A DNA stretch of 64,000 nt from Microbacterium maritypicum MF109 (GTDB lineage Bacteria > Actinomycetota > Actinomycetes > Actinomycetales > Microbacteriaceae), in the NCBI RefSeq assembly GCF_000455825.1, contig NZ_ATAO01000228.1, positions 110,537 through 174,536 on the forward strand, in the 5' to 3' direction. Shown here piece by piece: positions 50,575 through 59,396 of this stretch. How positions within the stretch are numbered: the first letter of the stretch is position 1; each line of letters opens with the position of its first letter. Below the pieces are notes generated by a model, which did not search any database, was not told the origin of the DNA, and was given only the letters and a program-made list of their open reading frames with translations. The position numbers were made by a program, and so were the translations under genes.

Positions 50575-51641
50575 GCGCGGCTCTTCCGCATACGCAGCAT
50601 CAGCAGCGCGAACACGGGGCCGCCGATCAAAGCGGTGACGATCCCGACCGGGAGCTCGCGTGGCTCGAACACGGTGCGGGCGATGGTGTCGGCCCAGATG
50701 AGGAACACGGCGCCCGCGAGGAACGAGACCGGCAGCAGCGCGCGATGCCGGGCGCCGACGACCGCCCGAACCGCGTGCGGCAGGATCAGTCCGACGAAGC
50801 CGATCGACCCGCTCACCGCCACGAGCGCTCCGGTCAGCAGCGCCGTGCACACGAAGAGCAGCACGCGCAGCCGGGTCACCGGGATGCCGAGTGCCTCGGC
50901 CGCGGTGTCACCCAGTACGAGGGTGTCCAGTGGCCGGGCTGCAGCCAGCAGGGGGACGGCGCAGACCACCACGGCGACCCCGGCGAGGGCGGCGTCCGCC
51001 CAGTCGGCACCTCCGAGGGAGCCGAGCAGCCAGCTGAGGATCTCACGGTAGCTGTCGTTCGTCGCGCTCCAGAAGATCACGAGGCTGGTCAGTGCCGCGA
51101 GCACGGCCGACACGGCGAGACCGGCGAGGACCACGGCGGTGGCTCCTGCGGAACCGGCCGCGCGCGCGAGGCCCAACGTGAGTGTCAGGGCGAGCAGCGC
51201 ACCCGCGAACGCGGCGAACGGCAGTGCCACCGCCGCACCGAGCACGATGACGATCACCGCGCCGGTCGAGGCGCCGGAGGACAGACCGAGCAGGTAGGGA
51301 TCGGCGAGCGGGTTGCGGGTGAGGGCCTGCATCACGGCACCGCACAGGGCCAGGCCGCCTCCGACCGCCGCGGCCGTGAGAACGCGGGGTACTCGCCCCT
51401 CCCAGATGATCGCGTCGCGGAGCGGGGTGAGGCCTGTGGCCGCGCCGGTCAGGTGCGACCACACGCTCGCCGCGAGCTCGGCCGGGGCGACGTCGGCCGG
51501 CCCGATCGCGACCGCGGCGACCACCGATCCCGCCAGGGCGAGCAGCAGCACCGTGATCGCCGAGACGGTACGTCCCCGGGGGTGGGGGGCGGATGCCGCC
51601 GTGACAGGGAGCGCCGTGATCAGCGGAACCGTGACGCTCAC
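50571..51641 (-). CDS. ABC transporter permease, FecCD type, proposed F420-0 importer
   Basis: This 356-residue permease has about ten helices and FecCD features: RVPRVLTAAAVGGGLALCGAVMQALTRNPLADPYLLG at about 92-128, and GFVGLILPHAVR near residue 285. GTG 51641 is chosen because it overlaps the binding-protein stop by 4 bp (GTGA); the longer frame would enter that gene. It forms the membrane channel of the cassette. Confidence 0.88.
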   Translation of the reverse strand: MSVTVPLITALPVTAASAPHPRGRTVSAITVLLLALAGSVVAAVAIGPADVAPAELAASVWSHLTGAATGLTPLRDAIIWEGRVPRVLTAAAVGGGLALCGAVMQALTRNPLADPYLLGLSSGASTGAVIVIVLGAAVALPFAAFAGALLALTLTLGLARAAGSAGATAVVLAGLAVSAVLAALTSLVIFWSATNDSYREILSWLLGSLGGADWADAALAGVAVVVCAVPLLAAARPLDTLVLGDTAAEALGIPVTRLRVLLFVCTALLTGALVAVSGSIGFVGLILPHAVRAVVGARHRALLPVSFLAGAVFLIWADTIARTVFEPRELPVGIVTALIGGPVFALLMLRMRKSRA

Positions 51642-52633
51642 TGCTCTCCGAGCTGCGTCACGATCGATTCCACGGCCGTCACGTTGCGGATGCCCGCCTC
51701 GGTCGCCGGGAAGTCGACCAGCACGTACCGCTCGTTCCGCACCGCGTCGAGCTGTGCGGTGACCGGGTTCGAGGTGAGCAGCGCGATCTTCGACGCGGCG
51801 GTGTTCCAGGCGGCGTCCACCAGCACGATCACGTCGGGGTCGGCCTCGGCGATCAGCTCCCACGAGCTCGACGTCCAGGTGTCGTGCACGTCGGCGAAGA
51901 CGTTCTCGAGCCCGGCGGCCGACATGATCATCTCCGGCGCGCCGATGCCGGCGCCCACGAAGGGCTGGTCGGTGCCGGACGAGTACCAGAGCGCCGTGAG
52001 GCCACGGTCGTCGGGGGTGATCGCGTCGAGCTCTGCGCGCTGCTCGGCGATCAGCGCGCTCGCCGCCTCCGTCTCGCCGAGCAGTTGGCCGGCCTCCGCG
52101 AAGCCATCGAAGACCGTGTCGAACGTGAGCGGGTCGGGCATGTAGGCCGGAGCCTTGCAGGCCGCGGGGGCGACGTAGGTGGTGATGCCGAGATTCTGCA
52201 GGTCGGCTCGCTCACCGGCGCCGTCGACCGAGAAGTTCGACTCCCATCCGGCGAACACCAGGTCGGGCTCGAGGTCGAGCACGGCCTCCTTCGACGGCAC
52301 CTTGTCGGAGACGACCGGGATGTCCTCGGCATCCGCCGCGAGATCGTCAGGCAGCGGGCCGTCGGAGAAGGCGGAGCCGATGATCCGATCCCCGGCGCCG
52401 AGGGCCAGCGCGAGTTCGAGAGTCGACGACTTCACGGTGAGGATGCGCTGCGGCGTGGCGCCGAGCGAGACCTCGGTGCCGCAGTTGTCGAGCACGATCG
52501 GCTCGGTGCTGGGGGTTTCGGCGTCGGGCGCTTCGGCCGATGACGCCGGCGCGCCGGCGCAGCCGCTGAGTCCGGCGGCGACGAGCAGGGCGAGGGCGGG
52601 GAGGGCGCCGAGGGCGCGGGCGGTGGCAGGCAT
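51638..52633 (-). CDS. ABC transporter substrate-binding lipoprotein, proposed F420-0 importer
   Basis: This 331-residue lipoprotein has lipobox GLSGC (Cys25) and a PBP class III (BtuF/FecB-like) fold. TVKSSTLELALALGAGDRIIGSAFSD and DLEPDLVFAGWESNFS are typical. This cluster differs from siderophore or B12 systems mainly by context: its genes lie next to F420 genes. ATG 52633 gives a correct signal peptide. It is divergent from the hydrolase gene at 52864, with twin operator-like sites between them. Confidence 0.87.
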   Translation of the reverse strand: MPATARALGALPALALLVAAGLSGCAGAPASSAEAPDAETPSTEPIVLDNCGTEVSLGATPQRILTVKSSTLELALALGAGDRIIGSAFSDGPLPDDLAADAEDIPVVSDKVPSKEAVLDLEPDLVFAGWESNFSVDGAGERADLQNLGITTYVAPAACKAPAYMPDPLTFDTVFDGFAEAGQLLGETEAASALIAEQRAELDAITPDDRGLTALWYSSGTDQPFVGAGIGAPEMIMSAAGLENVFADVHDTWTSSSWELIAEADPDVIVLVDAAWNTAASKIALLTSNPVTAQLDAVRNERYVLVDFPATEAGIRNVTAVESIVTQLGEQ

Positions 52634-52743
52634 GGTTCTCCGGGAGACGAGGACGGGAAGGGCGCAAGAGAGAGCACGTTCGCAGTCCAGGTCGGGACCA
52701 CCGGCGTCGGCCAATCGGGTCGACGCGATGGGGTCATGGTAGT

Positions 52744-52784
52744 GCGGATACTGGATCCAAATCAATACTGGATTCTGGATCCAA
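52744..52784. promoter_or_regulatory. Tandem GntR operator-like sites C1 and C2
   Basis: Site C1 is GCGGATACTGGATCCAA (52744-52760) and C2 is CTGGATTCTGGATCCAA (52768-52784), with centres 24 bp apart. Read on the minus strand they match sites A and B closely. They lie 111-151 bp before the F420-type importer start and 80-120 bp before the hydrolase start, so they could control both directions. Confidence 0.65.
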
Positions 52785-52863
52785 AATCGACGAGGATGGA
52801 GAGCGCCCCACCGCAGCGGCGCACATCGCCGATCGCGACGCCGCGTTCAGCCGAGAGGAACCC

Positions 52864-53844
52864 ATGCAGACCACACCCGTCTCGTACTTCAGCGAGGGTC
52901 AGCGCATCTCCGCCGTGTGGCGCACCCCCGATCATCAGGGTCCGTACCGCGCGATCGTTCAGGGCCCCGGTTGGCTCGGGCTGAAGGACGCCAAGCTCTA
53001 CGTGCGCTACCACGAGGCGCTGGTCGATGCCGGCTTCGCCGTGCTCGTGATCGACTACCGCGGCTTCGGCGACTCCGAAGGCGACCGCGGATACCTCTCG
53101 CCGGCCTGGCAGCTGCAGGACCTGGTGAACGCCGTGACCTACCTCACCACCCGCGACGACGTGATCGCCGACGCGATCGGGGTCTTCGGCACCGGCGGCA
53201 CCGGGGGCGGCAACGCCGTGCTCCTCGCCGACGCCGACCCGCGCATCAAGGCCGCGGTCAGCCAGGTGCCGGTCGCCGACGGCGAGGACTGGCTGCACCG
53301 CATGCGCAGCGAGTACGAGTGGCTCGACTTCCAGAAGTCCCTCAAAGAGGACCGCCGCCAGCGCGTCGCCACGGGGGAGGGGCGGATCGTGCACCCCCGT
53401 GAGGAGATCATGATCCCCACGGCCGAGCGTCGGGCGACGAAGATCAAGGCCGACGTCGACGACCGCATCCCGACAGCCGTGCCGCTCGCGTGCGCCGAGG
53501 GCATCATCGCGTACCGGCCGATCGACGCGGCCGGCCGCCTGACCACACCGCTGCTCGTGATCGGCGTCGAAGGCGACGCCACCACCCCGACCGACCACGC
53601 CGAGGCGCTTTACGAGGCGGCACGCGGACCGAAGCAGCTCATCATGCAGCGGCACACCACCCACTACGCCGCCTACGACGCGTACTGGGAGCAGACCACC
53701 CCGGTGATCGTGGGCTGGTTCGACCGGTACGTGCGCCCGGCGCACCTCATCCACCGGTCTTCGCCGTCGCCCGCGATCGGCGAATCCATCACCACCGAAA
53801 CCGTGCAGACACAGTCCGACAGCAAAGAGGAGGTCGCGCGATGA
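52864..53844 (+). CDS. Alpha/beta hydrolase-fold protein lacking the nucleophile Ser
   Basis: This 326-residue protein has the alpha/beta hydrolase fold (IVQGPGWLGLKDAKLYVRYH, VLVIDYRGFGDSEGDRGYLS). At the nucleophile elbow, where relatives have G-T-S-Y-G/S-G, it reads VFGTGGTGGGNA, so no Ser, Cys or Asp is at the expected place. Late HTTHY could supply the His. It may therefore be a non-hydrolytic member, or use another residue. It leads a coupled operon with a dihydroorotase-like enzyme and an LLM oxidoreductase; its step is unknown. Confidence 0.82.
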   Translation: MQTTPVSYFSEGQRISAVWRTPDHQGPYRAIVQGPGWLGLKDAKLYVRYHEALVDAGFAVLVIDYRGFGDSEGDRGYLSPAWQLQDLVNAVTYLTTRDDVIADAIGVFGTGGTGGGNAVLLADADPRIKAAVSQVPVADGEDWLHRMRSEYEWLDFQKSLKEDRRQRVATGEGRIVHPREEIMIPTAERRATKIKADVDDRIPTAVPLACAEGIIAYRPIDAAGRLTTPLLVIGVEGDATTPTDHAEALYEAARGPKQLIMQRHTTHYAAYDAYWEQTTPVIVGWFDRYVRPAHLIHRSSPSPAIGESITTETVQTQSDSKEEVAR

Positions 53845-55253
53845 GCGTGGATCTGAAGATCACCGGCGGCACCGTCGTCACCCCCGCAGGGCCGGTCCTG
53901 GCCGACCTGCTCGTCGCCGACGGCAAGGTCGCCGGCATGGTCGCGGCCGGTACCGACGTCGCGGCCGCGCGCACGATCGACGCCGCGGGCAAGCTCGTGC
54001 TTCCCGGCATGGTCGACGTGCACGTGCACACCCGCGAGCCCGGCTACGAGCACAAGGACGACATCTACACGACGAGCCTGCAGGCCGCGGCCGGTGGCGT
54101 CACCACGATGTTCGGGATGCCCAACCTCAAGCCGCCGACCACCGACGTCGCCACGTTGACCGACGTGTTCCACCGGTACGAGGAGTCGTCGATCGTCGAC
54201 TGGAACCACAACCCCGCGCCGACGAAGTTCGATGAGATCGCCGGCATGAGCGAGATGGGCATCCGGGCGTACAAGATCTACATGGTCGTCGACACGGGCC
54301 GCGACTACCCGCACCCCTCCGGCACCGGCATCCACAACCACGGCCACCTGCTCGAGATCATGGATCACATCGCCCAGACCGGCAAGCGCTTCATCGTGCA
54401 CCCGCACGACCAGGCGCTCATGGATTACATCGAGGGCGCCTACCTCGCCCGCGGTGAGAACACCCCCGAGGGCTACGCCTCCGCCTACGCCGCGCGCGAG
54501 GGTGTGATCTGGGACACGGCCATCGACGTCGTGCTGCGTCTCGCCGAGGCCTCCGGCTGTCCCGTGCACATCGCGCACATCCAGACCCGACGCTCGATCG
54601 AGGCCGTTCGGCGCGCCAAGCAGAACGGCATCGACGTGACCTGCGAGGTCAACCACTGGGCGCCGTTCCTGTCGACCTGGAACGACGTCGAGACCCTCGG
54701 CCCGTACGCGCTCAGCTACTGGGTGCCCGACGACAACCGCGCGGCCGTCTGGGAGGGCATGCGCGACGGCACGATCGACATCGCCGCCAGCGACCACGCC
54801 CCGCACACGCGCGAGGAGAAGGAGGTCGGGTGGACGCAGATGTGGAGCTCGCACACCGGCACCCCCGGCATCCAGTACTACTACGAGCTCATGCTCGACG
54901 CCGTGAACAAGGGCGAGCTCGACCTGCAGCGCGCGATCGACATGGTCGCCCACATCCCCGCAGCCAAGTTCGGCCTGGAGGGTGTGAAGGGGTCTCTCAC
55001 GATCGGGGCGGATGCCGACATCGTCATCGCCGACCTGGCCGAGGAGTGGACCATCACCAACGACGGCGTGCTGTCGAAGATTGGCTGGACCCCCTACGAC
55101 GGGCGCACCATCAGCGCCCGCATCCAGCGCACGCTCGTGCGCGGTGTCGACGTCTACGTCGGCGACGAGGTCGTCGGCGACCGCACATTCGGAAAGCTCG
55201 CCGCATCGGCGGAAGACAGGGCGGCGTTCGCCGCTGGAGAGGAACTGACATGA
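53841..55253 (+). CDS. Cyclic amidohydrolase, dihydroorotase/hydantoinase-like
   Basis: This 470-residue TIM-barrel enzyme of the cyclic amidohydrolase group should open a cyclic imide or ureide ring. Metal motif HVHTREPG lies near residue 58, the probable carbamylated Lys is in MGIRAYKIYMVV, and HPHDQ, HIAHIQT and ASDHAPHTREEK give the other metal residues. HxHxREPG is dihydroorotase/allantoinase-like, but the gene sits in a catabolic operon, not with pyrimidine genes, so a ring-opening catabolic role is inferred. The N-terminal ATG overlaps the hydrolase stop. Confidence 0.9.
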   Translation: MSVDLKITGGTVVTPAGPVLADLLVADGKVAGMVAAGTDVAAARTIDAAGKLVLPGMVDVHVHTREPGYEHKDDIYTTSLQAAAGGVTTMFGMPNLKPPTTDVATLTDVFHRYEESSIVDWNHNPAPTKFDEIAGMSEMGIRAYKIYMVVDTGRDYPHPSGTGIHNHGHLLEIMDHIAQTGKRFIVHPHDQALMDYIEGAYLARGENTPEGYASAYAAREGVIWDTAIDVVLRLAEASGCPVHIAHIQTRRSIEAVRRAKQNGIDVTCEVNHWAPFLSTWNDVETLGPYALSYWVPDDNRAAVWEGMRDGTIDIAASDHAPHTREEKEVGWTQMWSSHTGTPGIQYYYELMLDAVNKGELDLQRAIDMVAHIPAAKFGLEGVKGSLTIGADADIVIADLAEEWTITNDGVLSKIGWTPYDGRTISARIQRTLVRGVDVYVGDEVVGDRTFGKLAASAEDRAAFAAGEELT

Positions 55254-56224
55254 AATTCGGACTGCTGCTGCCGCACTTCGGCGAGGAGGCGAGCAAGGAG
55301 AAGCTCCTGGAGGGATCGAAGCTCGCCGAGAGCTTCGGATTCGACTCCGTCTGGGTGCGCGATCACCTGGTGTTCGAGCCGCACGGCGAGATGGAGAAGC
55401 CGAACCGCACGTTCTACGACGCGCTGACGACTCTCACTGCCATCGGTGCCGTCACCGACAAGATCGAGCTCGGCACCGGATCGCTCATCCCGTTCCGGCA
55501 CCCGCTCGTCACCGCTCTCATGGCCGGCACGATGACCCAGCTGCTCGGCCCGCGCCTGATCCTCGGCTTCGGCGCCGGCACGTTCGACCACGAGTTCGAC
55601 GCGATCGGCTGGGGCGACCTCGACCGCGTCGAGATGGTGCGCTCGAACGCCGAGATCCTGCGCCGCGTCTTCACCGAGAACGATGTCACCTACGACGACG
55701 GCATCTTCACATTCGAGAACGTCACGATCGAGCCCAAGCCCGTGGGGGGACGCATCCCGTTCTGGTACTGCGGCGCGACCCCGCGTTCGGCCCGTCTCGC
55801 GGCGGAGTTCGCCGACGGGTGGATGCCGGGACGCACGGGCCTGCTCACCATGGAGAAGCGCATCAAGACCATGCGCGAGATGACGGACGAGAACGGCCGC
55901 CCGATGCCGACCATCGCCGTCATCCCGCCCACGTCGATCGAGGACACCCGCGAAGAGGCGCTCAAGCACGTGAACATCCCGGGCCTTCTCGCCTGGGCGA
56001 ACAAGGCCAAGTTCGCGGTGAAGCCGCCGTCCGGCAGCTTCGAGACCGTCGAAGACCTCGAAGGACAGCTCATCGTCGGCAGCCCCGACGAGGCGGTCGA
56101 GCAGATCAAGCGGTTCGAGGAGGTCGGCACCGAGCACCTGGTGTTCGACTTCCGCTTCAAGTTCGATCGGTTCTTCGAGCAGATCGAACTCCTCGGCACC
56201 GAGGTGCTTCCGAAGCTGCGATAA
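55250..56224 (+). CDS. LLM-class flavin/F420-dependent oxidoreductase
   Basis: This 324-residue LLM-fold protein (MKFGLLLPHFGEEASKEKLL, LLGPRLILGFGAGTFDHEFD, PFWYCGATPRSARLAAEFADGW) is of the F420-dependent or FMN monooxygenase class. Family membership does not separate F420 from FMN use; the shared operator with the F420 operon supports F420. It overlaps the amidohydrolase by 4 bp. The ABC importer genes follow 40 bp later. Confidence 0.88.
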   Translation: MKFGLLLPHFGEEASKEKLLEGSKLAESFGFDSVWVRDHLVFEPHGEMEKPNRTFYDALTTLTAIGAVTDKIELGTGSLIPFRHPLVTALMAGTMTQLLGPRLILGFGAGTFDHEFDAIGWGDLDRVEMVRSNAEILRRVFTENDVTYDDGIFTFENVTIEPKPVGGRIPFWYCGATPRSARLAAEFADGWMPGRTGLLTMEKRIKTMREMTDENGRPMPTIAVIPPTSIEDTREEALKHVNIPGLLAWANKAKFAVKPPSGSFETVEDLEGQLIVGSPDEAVEQIKRFEEVGTEHLVFDFRFKFDRFFEQIELLGTEVLPKLR

Positions 56225-56264
56225 GTCGCGCACCGACGCGCGGCGATGAGACGAGAGGTCGACG

Positions 56265-57092
56265 ATGACTGACGTGAACGACACCGCACGGGACTCGGCG
56301 GATCCGCTGATCTCGGTCACCGGGCTCTCGGTGAGCTATGACGTCGCGCGGACGGGAAAGAAGCTGATCGCCATCGAAGACGTCGACCTCGACGTGTTCG
56401 AAGGTGAGTTCATCACGGTGCTCGGCCCGTCGGGGTGCGGAAAGACGACGTTCATGAACGTCATCGCCGGCCTCGTCGCGCCGAGCACCGGGGCCGTCCT
56501 CGTCGATGGGAAGCAGGTCGACGGCCCTGGTCCCGACCGGGCCGTTGTCTTCCAGGACTACGCCCTGCTGCCCTGGCGCACCGTGTTCGACAACGTGAAG
56601 TTCGGACTCGAGATGCAGAAGGGCCTGCGCACCGCCGACTGGCGGGCGAAGGTGCAGGAGGCCATCGAGATGGTGGGGCTCGCGGGATTCGAGTCGTCGT
56701 ACCCCCGTGAGCTCTCCGGCGGCATGCAGCAGCGCGTCGGGCTCGCCCGCGCGTTCGTCGCGGAACCGCGCATCCTGTTGATGGACGAGCCGCTCGGTGC
56801 CGTCGACGCCCTCACCCGCGAGGTGATGCGCGACGAGATCGAGAAGCTCATCGAGGCGACGGGCAAGACCGTCCTCTTCATCACGCACTCGATCGAGGAG
56901 GCCATCCTCCTCGGTGACCGCATCGTCGTCTTCAAGAGCCACCCCGGTGCGATCAAGGAGATCATCACGACCGGCATCCCGCGCCCGCGCTCGGAACGGT
57001 CGGTGCAGCACGATCCGCGCTTCCTCGAACTCCGCGACCACCTCTGGGAGGCGCTGGAGGGTGAGGCCACGGCAGCGGCGGTGTCGAAATGA
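56265..57092 (+). CDS. ABC transporter ATP-binding protein, nitrate/sulfonate/taurine type
   Basis: This 275-residue ATPase has Walker A GPSGCGKT, Q-loop VFQDYALLPWRTVFDN (LPWRT is typical of SsuB/TauB/ThiZ), signature LSGGMQQRVGLARAF, Walker B ILLMDEPLGAVD and H-loop FITHSIEEA. Members serve sulfonate, nitrate, taurine and thiamine-precursor importers. The permeases follow, and the binding protein is probably the one at 59559-60635. The substrate is unknown. Confidence 0.92.
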   Translation: MTDVNDTARDSADPLISVTGLSVSYDVARTGKKLIAIEDVDLDVFEGEFITVLGPSGCGKTTFMNVIAGLVAPSTGAVLVDGKQVDGPGPDRAVVFQDYALLPWRTVFDNVKFGLEMQKGLRTADWRAKVQEAIEMVGLAGFESSYPRELSGGMQQRVGLARAFVAEPRILLMDEPLGAVDALTREVMRDEIEKLIEATGKTVLFITHSIEEAILLGDRIVVFKSHPGAIKEIITTGIPRPRSERSVQHDPRFLELRDHLWEALEGEATAAAVSK

Positions 57093-57922
57093 CCGCGCTG
57101 CTCGCCACCGGGCCGAACCTCGGCAGGGGTGGCCTCGCCGCCTGGCTCGCGGGGCTGAGCGCCCGGGGCAAGGCGGCGGTCATCGCGGTCGAGGTCGTCA
57201 TGCTCCTCGTGCTCTGGCAGCTGGTCGTCGGGGTGTTCGGCTGGATCAGTCCGGTCTTCCTGCCGCCGCCTCTGGCCATCGCGCAGGGGTTCGGCGAGAT
57301 CGTGGCGAACGGATCGCTCGCCGCCAACGCCGGCATCTCGGTGCAGGCGTGGCTGACCGGTTTCGCGCTCGCGGTGGTCGTCGGCATCCCGGTCGGGCTC
57401 CTGATGGGAACATCGCTTCCCGTCGACCGCGTGATCGGTCCGATCGCGTGGACGATCTACGCCACGCCGTCGATCGCCTATCAGCCGCTCGCGAAGGCGT
57501 GGTTCGGATTCGGCATCGGTCCGGTGATCTTCCTCGTGACGATCAGCGCGATCTTCCCGATCCTGCTCAACGTCGCCGCGGGCATGCGCACCACGAACCC
57601 GTCGATCATCCGCGCCGCCCGCGTGTACGGGGCGGGGCGGATGCGGCTGTATCGCTCGGTGTACCTGCCGTCGACGATCCCGTTCCTGTTCGCGGGGCTG
57701 CGGCAAGCGGTCGTCCTCGCCACGATCGGCATGGTCGTGGCCGAGCTCGCGGGCTCGTCGAGCGGCATGGGCGCGCTCATCATCCGCGCGTCGAACACGT
57801 ATCAGACCGACCAGGCGTTCGCCGCGATCGCCGTCGTCGTGCTGTGGAGCGTGGGCATGACCCAGGTGGTCACGGCCATCGAACGCGGGGTCGCGCCGTG
57901 GACGAGGAAGGGCACGCGATGA
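57089..57922 (+). CDS. ABC transporter permease, SsuC/TauC type (first)
   Basis: This 277-residue permease has about six helices, the coupling loop region NPSIIRAARVYGAGRMRLYR and PSTIPFLFAGLRQAVVLATIGMVVAEL. Two different permease genes in one operon suggest a heterodimer. It overlaps both neighbours by 4 bp. Confidence 0.9.
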   Translation: MTALLATGPNLGRGGLAAWLAGLSARGKAAVIAVEVVMLLVLWQLVVGVFGWISPVFLPPPLAIAQGFGEIVANGSLAANAGISVQAWLTGFALAVVVGIPVGLLMGTSLPVDRVIGPIAWTIYATPSIAYQPLAKAWFGFGIGPVIFLVTISAIFPILLNVAAGMRTTNPSIIRAARVYGAGRMRLYRSVYLPSTIPFLFAGLRQAVVLATIGMVVAELAGSSSGMGALIIRASNTYQTDQAFAAIAVVVLWSVGMTQVVTAIERGVAPWTRKGTR

Positions 57923-58752
57923 GCGTCGTCTCGGCAACCGGAACCGTCCGCATCGTGCGACCGCGGCGGGTGGTGCGCTCCGGCGAGGGAAAGTGGACCC
58001 TGCTCCTGATCGGGGTGATCGCCGCAGTGCTGCTCTTGTGGGAGGCGGCGGTCAGCTGGTTCCACTGGATACCGGCGGCCTTCCTGCCCGCACCGACCGC
58101 GGTGGCCGCGGCGTTCGGCCAGCTCATGGTCGACCCCGAGTTCTGGAGCGCCTTCGCGTTCAGCGTCACCAACCTGCTGATCGGCCTCGCGATCGCGATC
58201 GTCGTCGGTGTGGTCGTGGGGCTCGCGGTCGGCTGGTCGCCGGTGCTGCGCTTCATGGTCGCCCCGTTCCTGTGGGTGCTGTACTCCACGCCCAAGGTCG
58301 CGCTCGCCCCGCTGTTCATCCTCGGCCTGGGCCTCGGCAGCGAGTCGAAGATCGCCCTCGTGATCCTGCTGGCGGTGTTCCCGATTCTGCTGAACACGAT
58401 GGAGGGCGCGGTCACCGTGAACCCTTCGCTCGTCAACGCGGCCAGGGTGTACGGCGCGAAGGGGATCGGCCTCGGCTGGAAGGTGATCTTCCCCGCCACG
58501 CTGCCCTACATCCTCTCCGGCATCCAGCGCGGTGCGGCCCTCGGCTTCACGGGCGAGGTGCTCGGCGAGTTCCTCGGCGGCACCGGCGGCCTCGGTCACC
58601 TGCTCGAGTTCGCCGCATACCAATTCCGGATGGACGAGGCCATCGCGATGGTCGTGGTGATGGTCATCATCGCCAACCTCACGCTGCTGCTCATCTCGAT
58701 CCTCCGGCGCCGGCTGGCGCCCTGGTACGACGAGCGCAAGATCGTCGGCTGA
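57919..58752 (+). CDS. ABC transporter permease, SsuC/TauC type (second)
   Basis: This is the second 277-residue permease, with NPSLVNAARVYGAKGIGLGW as coupling loop and LPYILSGIQRGAALGFTGEVLGEF. It probably pairs with the previous permease. It ends the operon that starts at 52864, before a strong hairpin. Confidence 0.9.
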   Translation: MSVVSATGTVRIVRPRRVVRSGEGKWTLLLIGVIAAVLLLWEAAVSWFHWIPAAFLPAPTAVAAAFGQLMVDPEFWSAFAFSVTNLLIGLAIAIVVGVVVGLAVGWSPVLRFMVAPFLWVLYSTPKVALAPLFILGLGLGSESKIALVILLAVFPILLNTMEGAVTVNPSLVNAARVYGAKGIGLGWKVIFPATLPYILSGIQRGAALGFTGEVLGEFLGGTGGLGHLLEFAAYQFRMDEAIAMVVVMVIIANLTLLLISILRRRLAPWYDERKIVG

Positions 58753-58787
58753 CCGGCACCGACGCAGACTCCCGACGCCCCTCGACT

Positions 58788-58821
58788 CCCGACCCCCGTC
58801 TCATGCGCGACGGGGGTCGGG
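58788..58821. terminator. Strong terminator hairpin after the permease operon
   Basis: CCCGACCCCCGTC (58788-58800) pairs perfectly with GACGGGGGTCGGG (58809-58821) around an 8-base loop. It separates the catabolic operon from the toxin-antitoxin pair. Confidence 0.85.
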
Positions 58822-58838
58822 TCCGTTCGGCGGGCATT

Positions 58839-58874
58839 CACTCGCGATCGAGTGGTACGCTTTGTTGTACCACT
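58839..58874 (+). promoter_or_regulatory. Antitoxin operator region
   Basis: AGTGGTAC (58851-58858) and GTACCACT (58867-58874) are exact inverted repeats 8 bp apart, and CACTCG (58839-58844) with CGAGTG (58849-58854) makes a second dyad overlapping it. YefM-type antitoxins autoregulate at such paired palindromes. The antitoxin start is 14 bp downstream. Confidence 0.7.
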
Positions 58875-58887
58875 AGGGAGGTGGAGG

Positions 58888-59139
58888 ATGTCCGCGATCT
58901 CGGCTACCGAGGCCCGCAAGAGCCTGTTCGGCCTTATCCAGCAGGTGAACGATGACCATGCGCCCGTCGAGGTCGTCTCCCGACGTGGGAACGCCGTCAT
59001 CATGTCGAAGGACGACTACGACGCCCTCACGGAGACGGCGTACCTGCTGCGAAACCCTGTGGGTGCAGAGCGACTTCTCTCGGCGATCGAGCGTGCGCGC
59101 CGCGGTGAGGCCGAGCAGCACGACCTGATCGACGAGTGA
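58888..59139 (+). CDS. Antitoxin, Phd/YefM family
   Basis: This 83-residue antitoxin has the YefM N-terminal DNA-binding fold (ISATEARKSLFGLIQQVNDD, then VEVVSRRGNAVIMSKDDYDAL) and an acidic C-terminal part that binds the toxin. ATG 58888 follows GGGAGGTGGAGG. It overlaps the toxin start by 4 bp (GTGA), the usual layout for type II modules. Confidence 0.92.
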   Translation: MSAISATEARKSLFGLIQQVNDDHAPVEVVSRRGNAVIMSKDDYDALTETAYLLRNPVGAERLLSAIERARRGEAEQHDLIDE

Positions 59140-59396
59140 CTCGGAGATTGGCCTTCGACCCCCATGGGTGGGAGGACTACACGTACTGGCAGGGCCAGGA
59201 TCGCAAGACGCTGAGGCGGATCAACCAGCTCATCGCCGACGTTCTCCGTGATCCCTTCGAGGGCATCGGGAAACCGGAGCCGCTGAAGCACGTGCTCTCC
59301 GGGGCGTGGTCCCGCCGCATCGACCAGGCCAATCGCCTCGTCTACTACGTGAGCGACGAGCAGATCGTCATTCTCCAGGCTCGCGACCACTACTAG
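59136..59396 (+). CDS. Toxin, YoeB/Txe family
   Basis: This 86-residue ribosome-dependent mRNA interferase has the YoeB signs: WEDYTYWQGQDRKTLRRINQ, GKPEPLK (Glu48), SRRID (Arg60/Arg61), NRLVYYV, and the C-terminal His85-Tyr86 pair needed for catalysis. All key residues are present, so it is probably functional. The start is GTG at 59136. Confidence 0.92.
   Translation: MTRRLAFDPHGWEDYTYWQGQDRKTLRRINQLIADVLRDPFEGIGKPEPLKHVLSGAWSRRIDQANRLVYYVSDEQIVILQARDHY

Noticed and set aside
49765..52633. Siderophore or vitamin B12 importer as the main call
   Set aside because: The folds alone would allow it, but no siderophore, iron or cobalamin genes are near and the cassette adjoins four F420 genes; it stays as the alternative.
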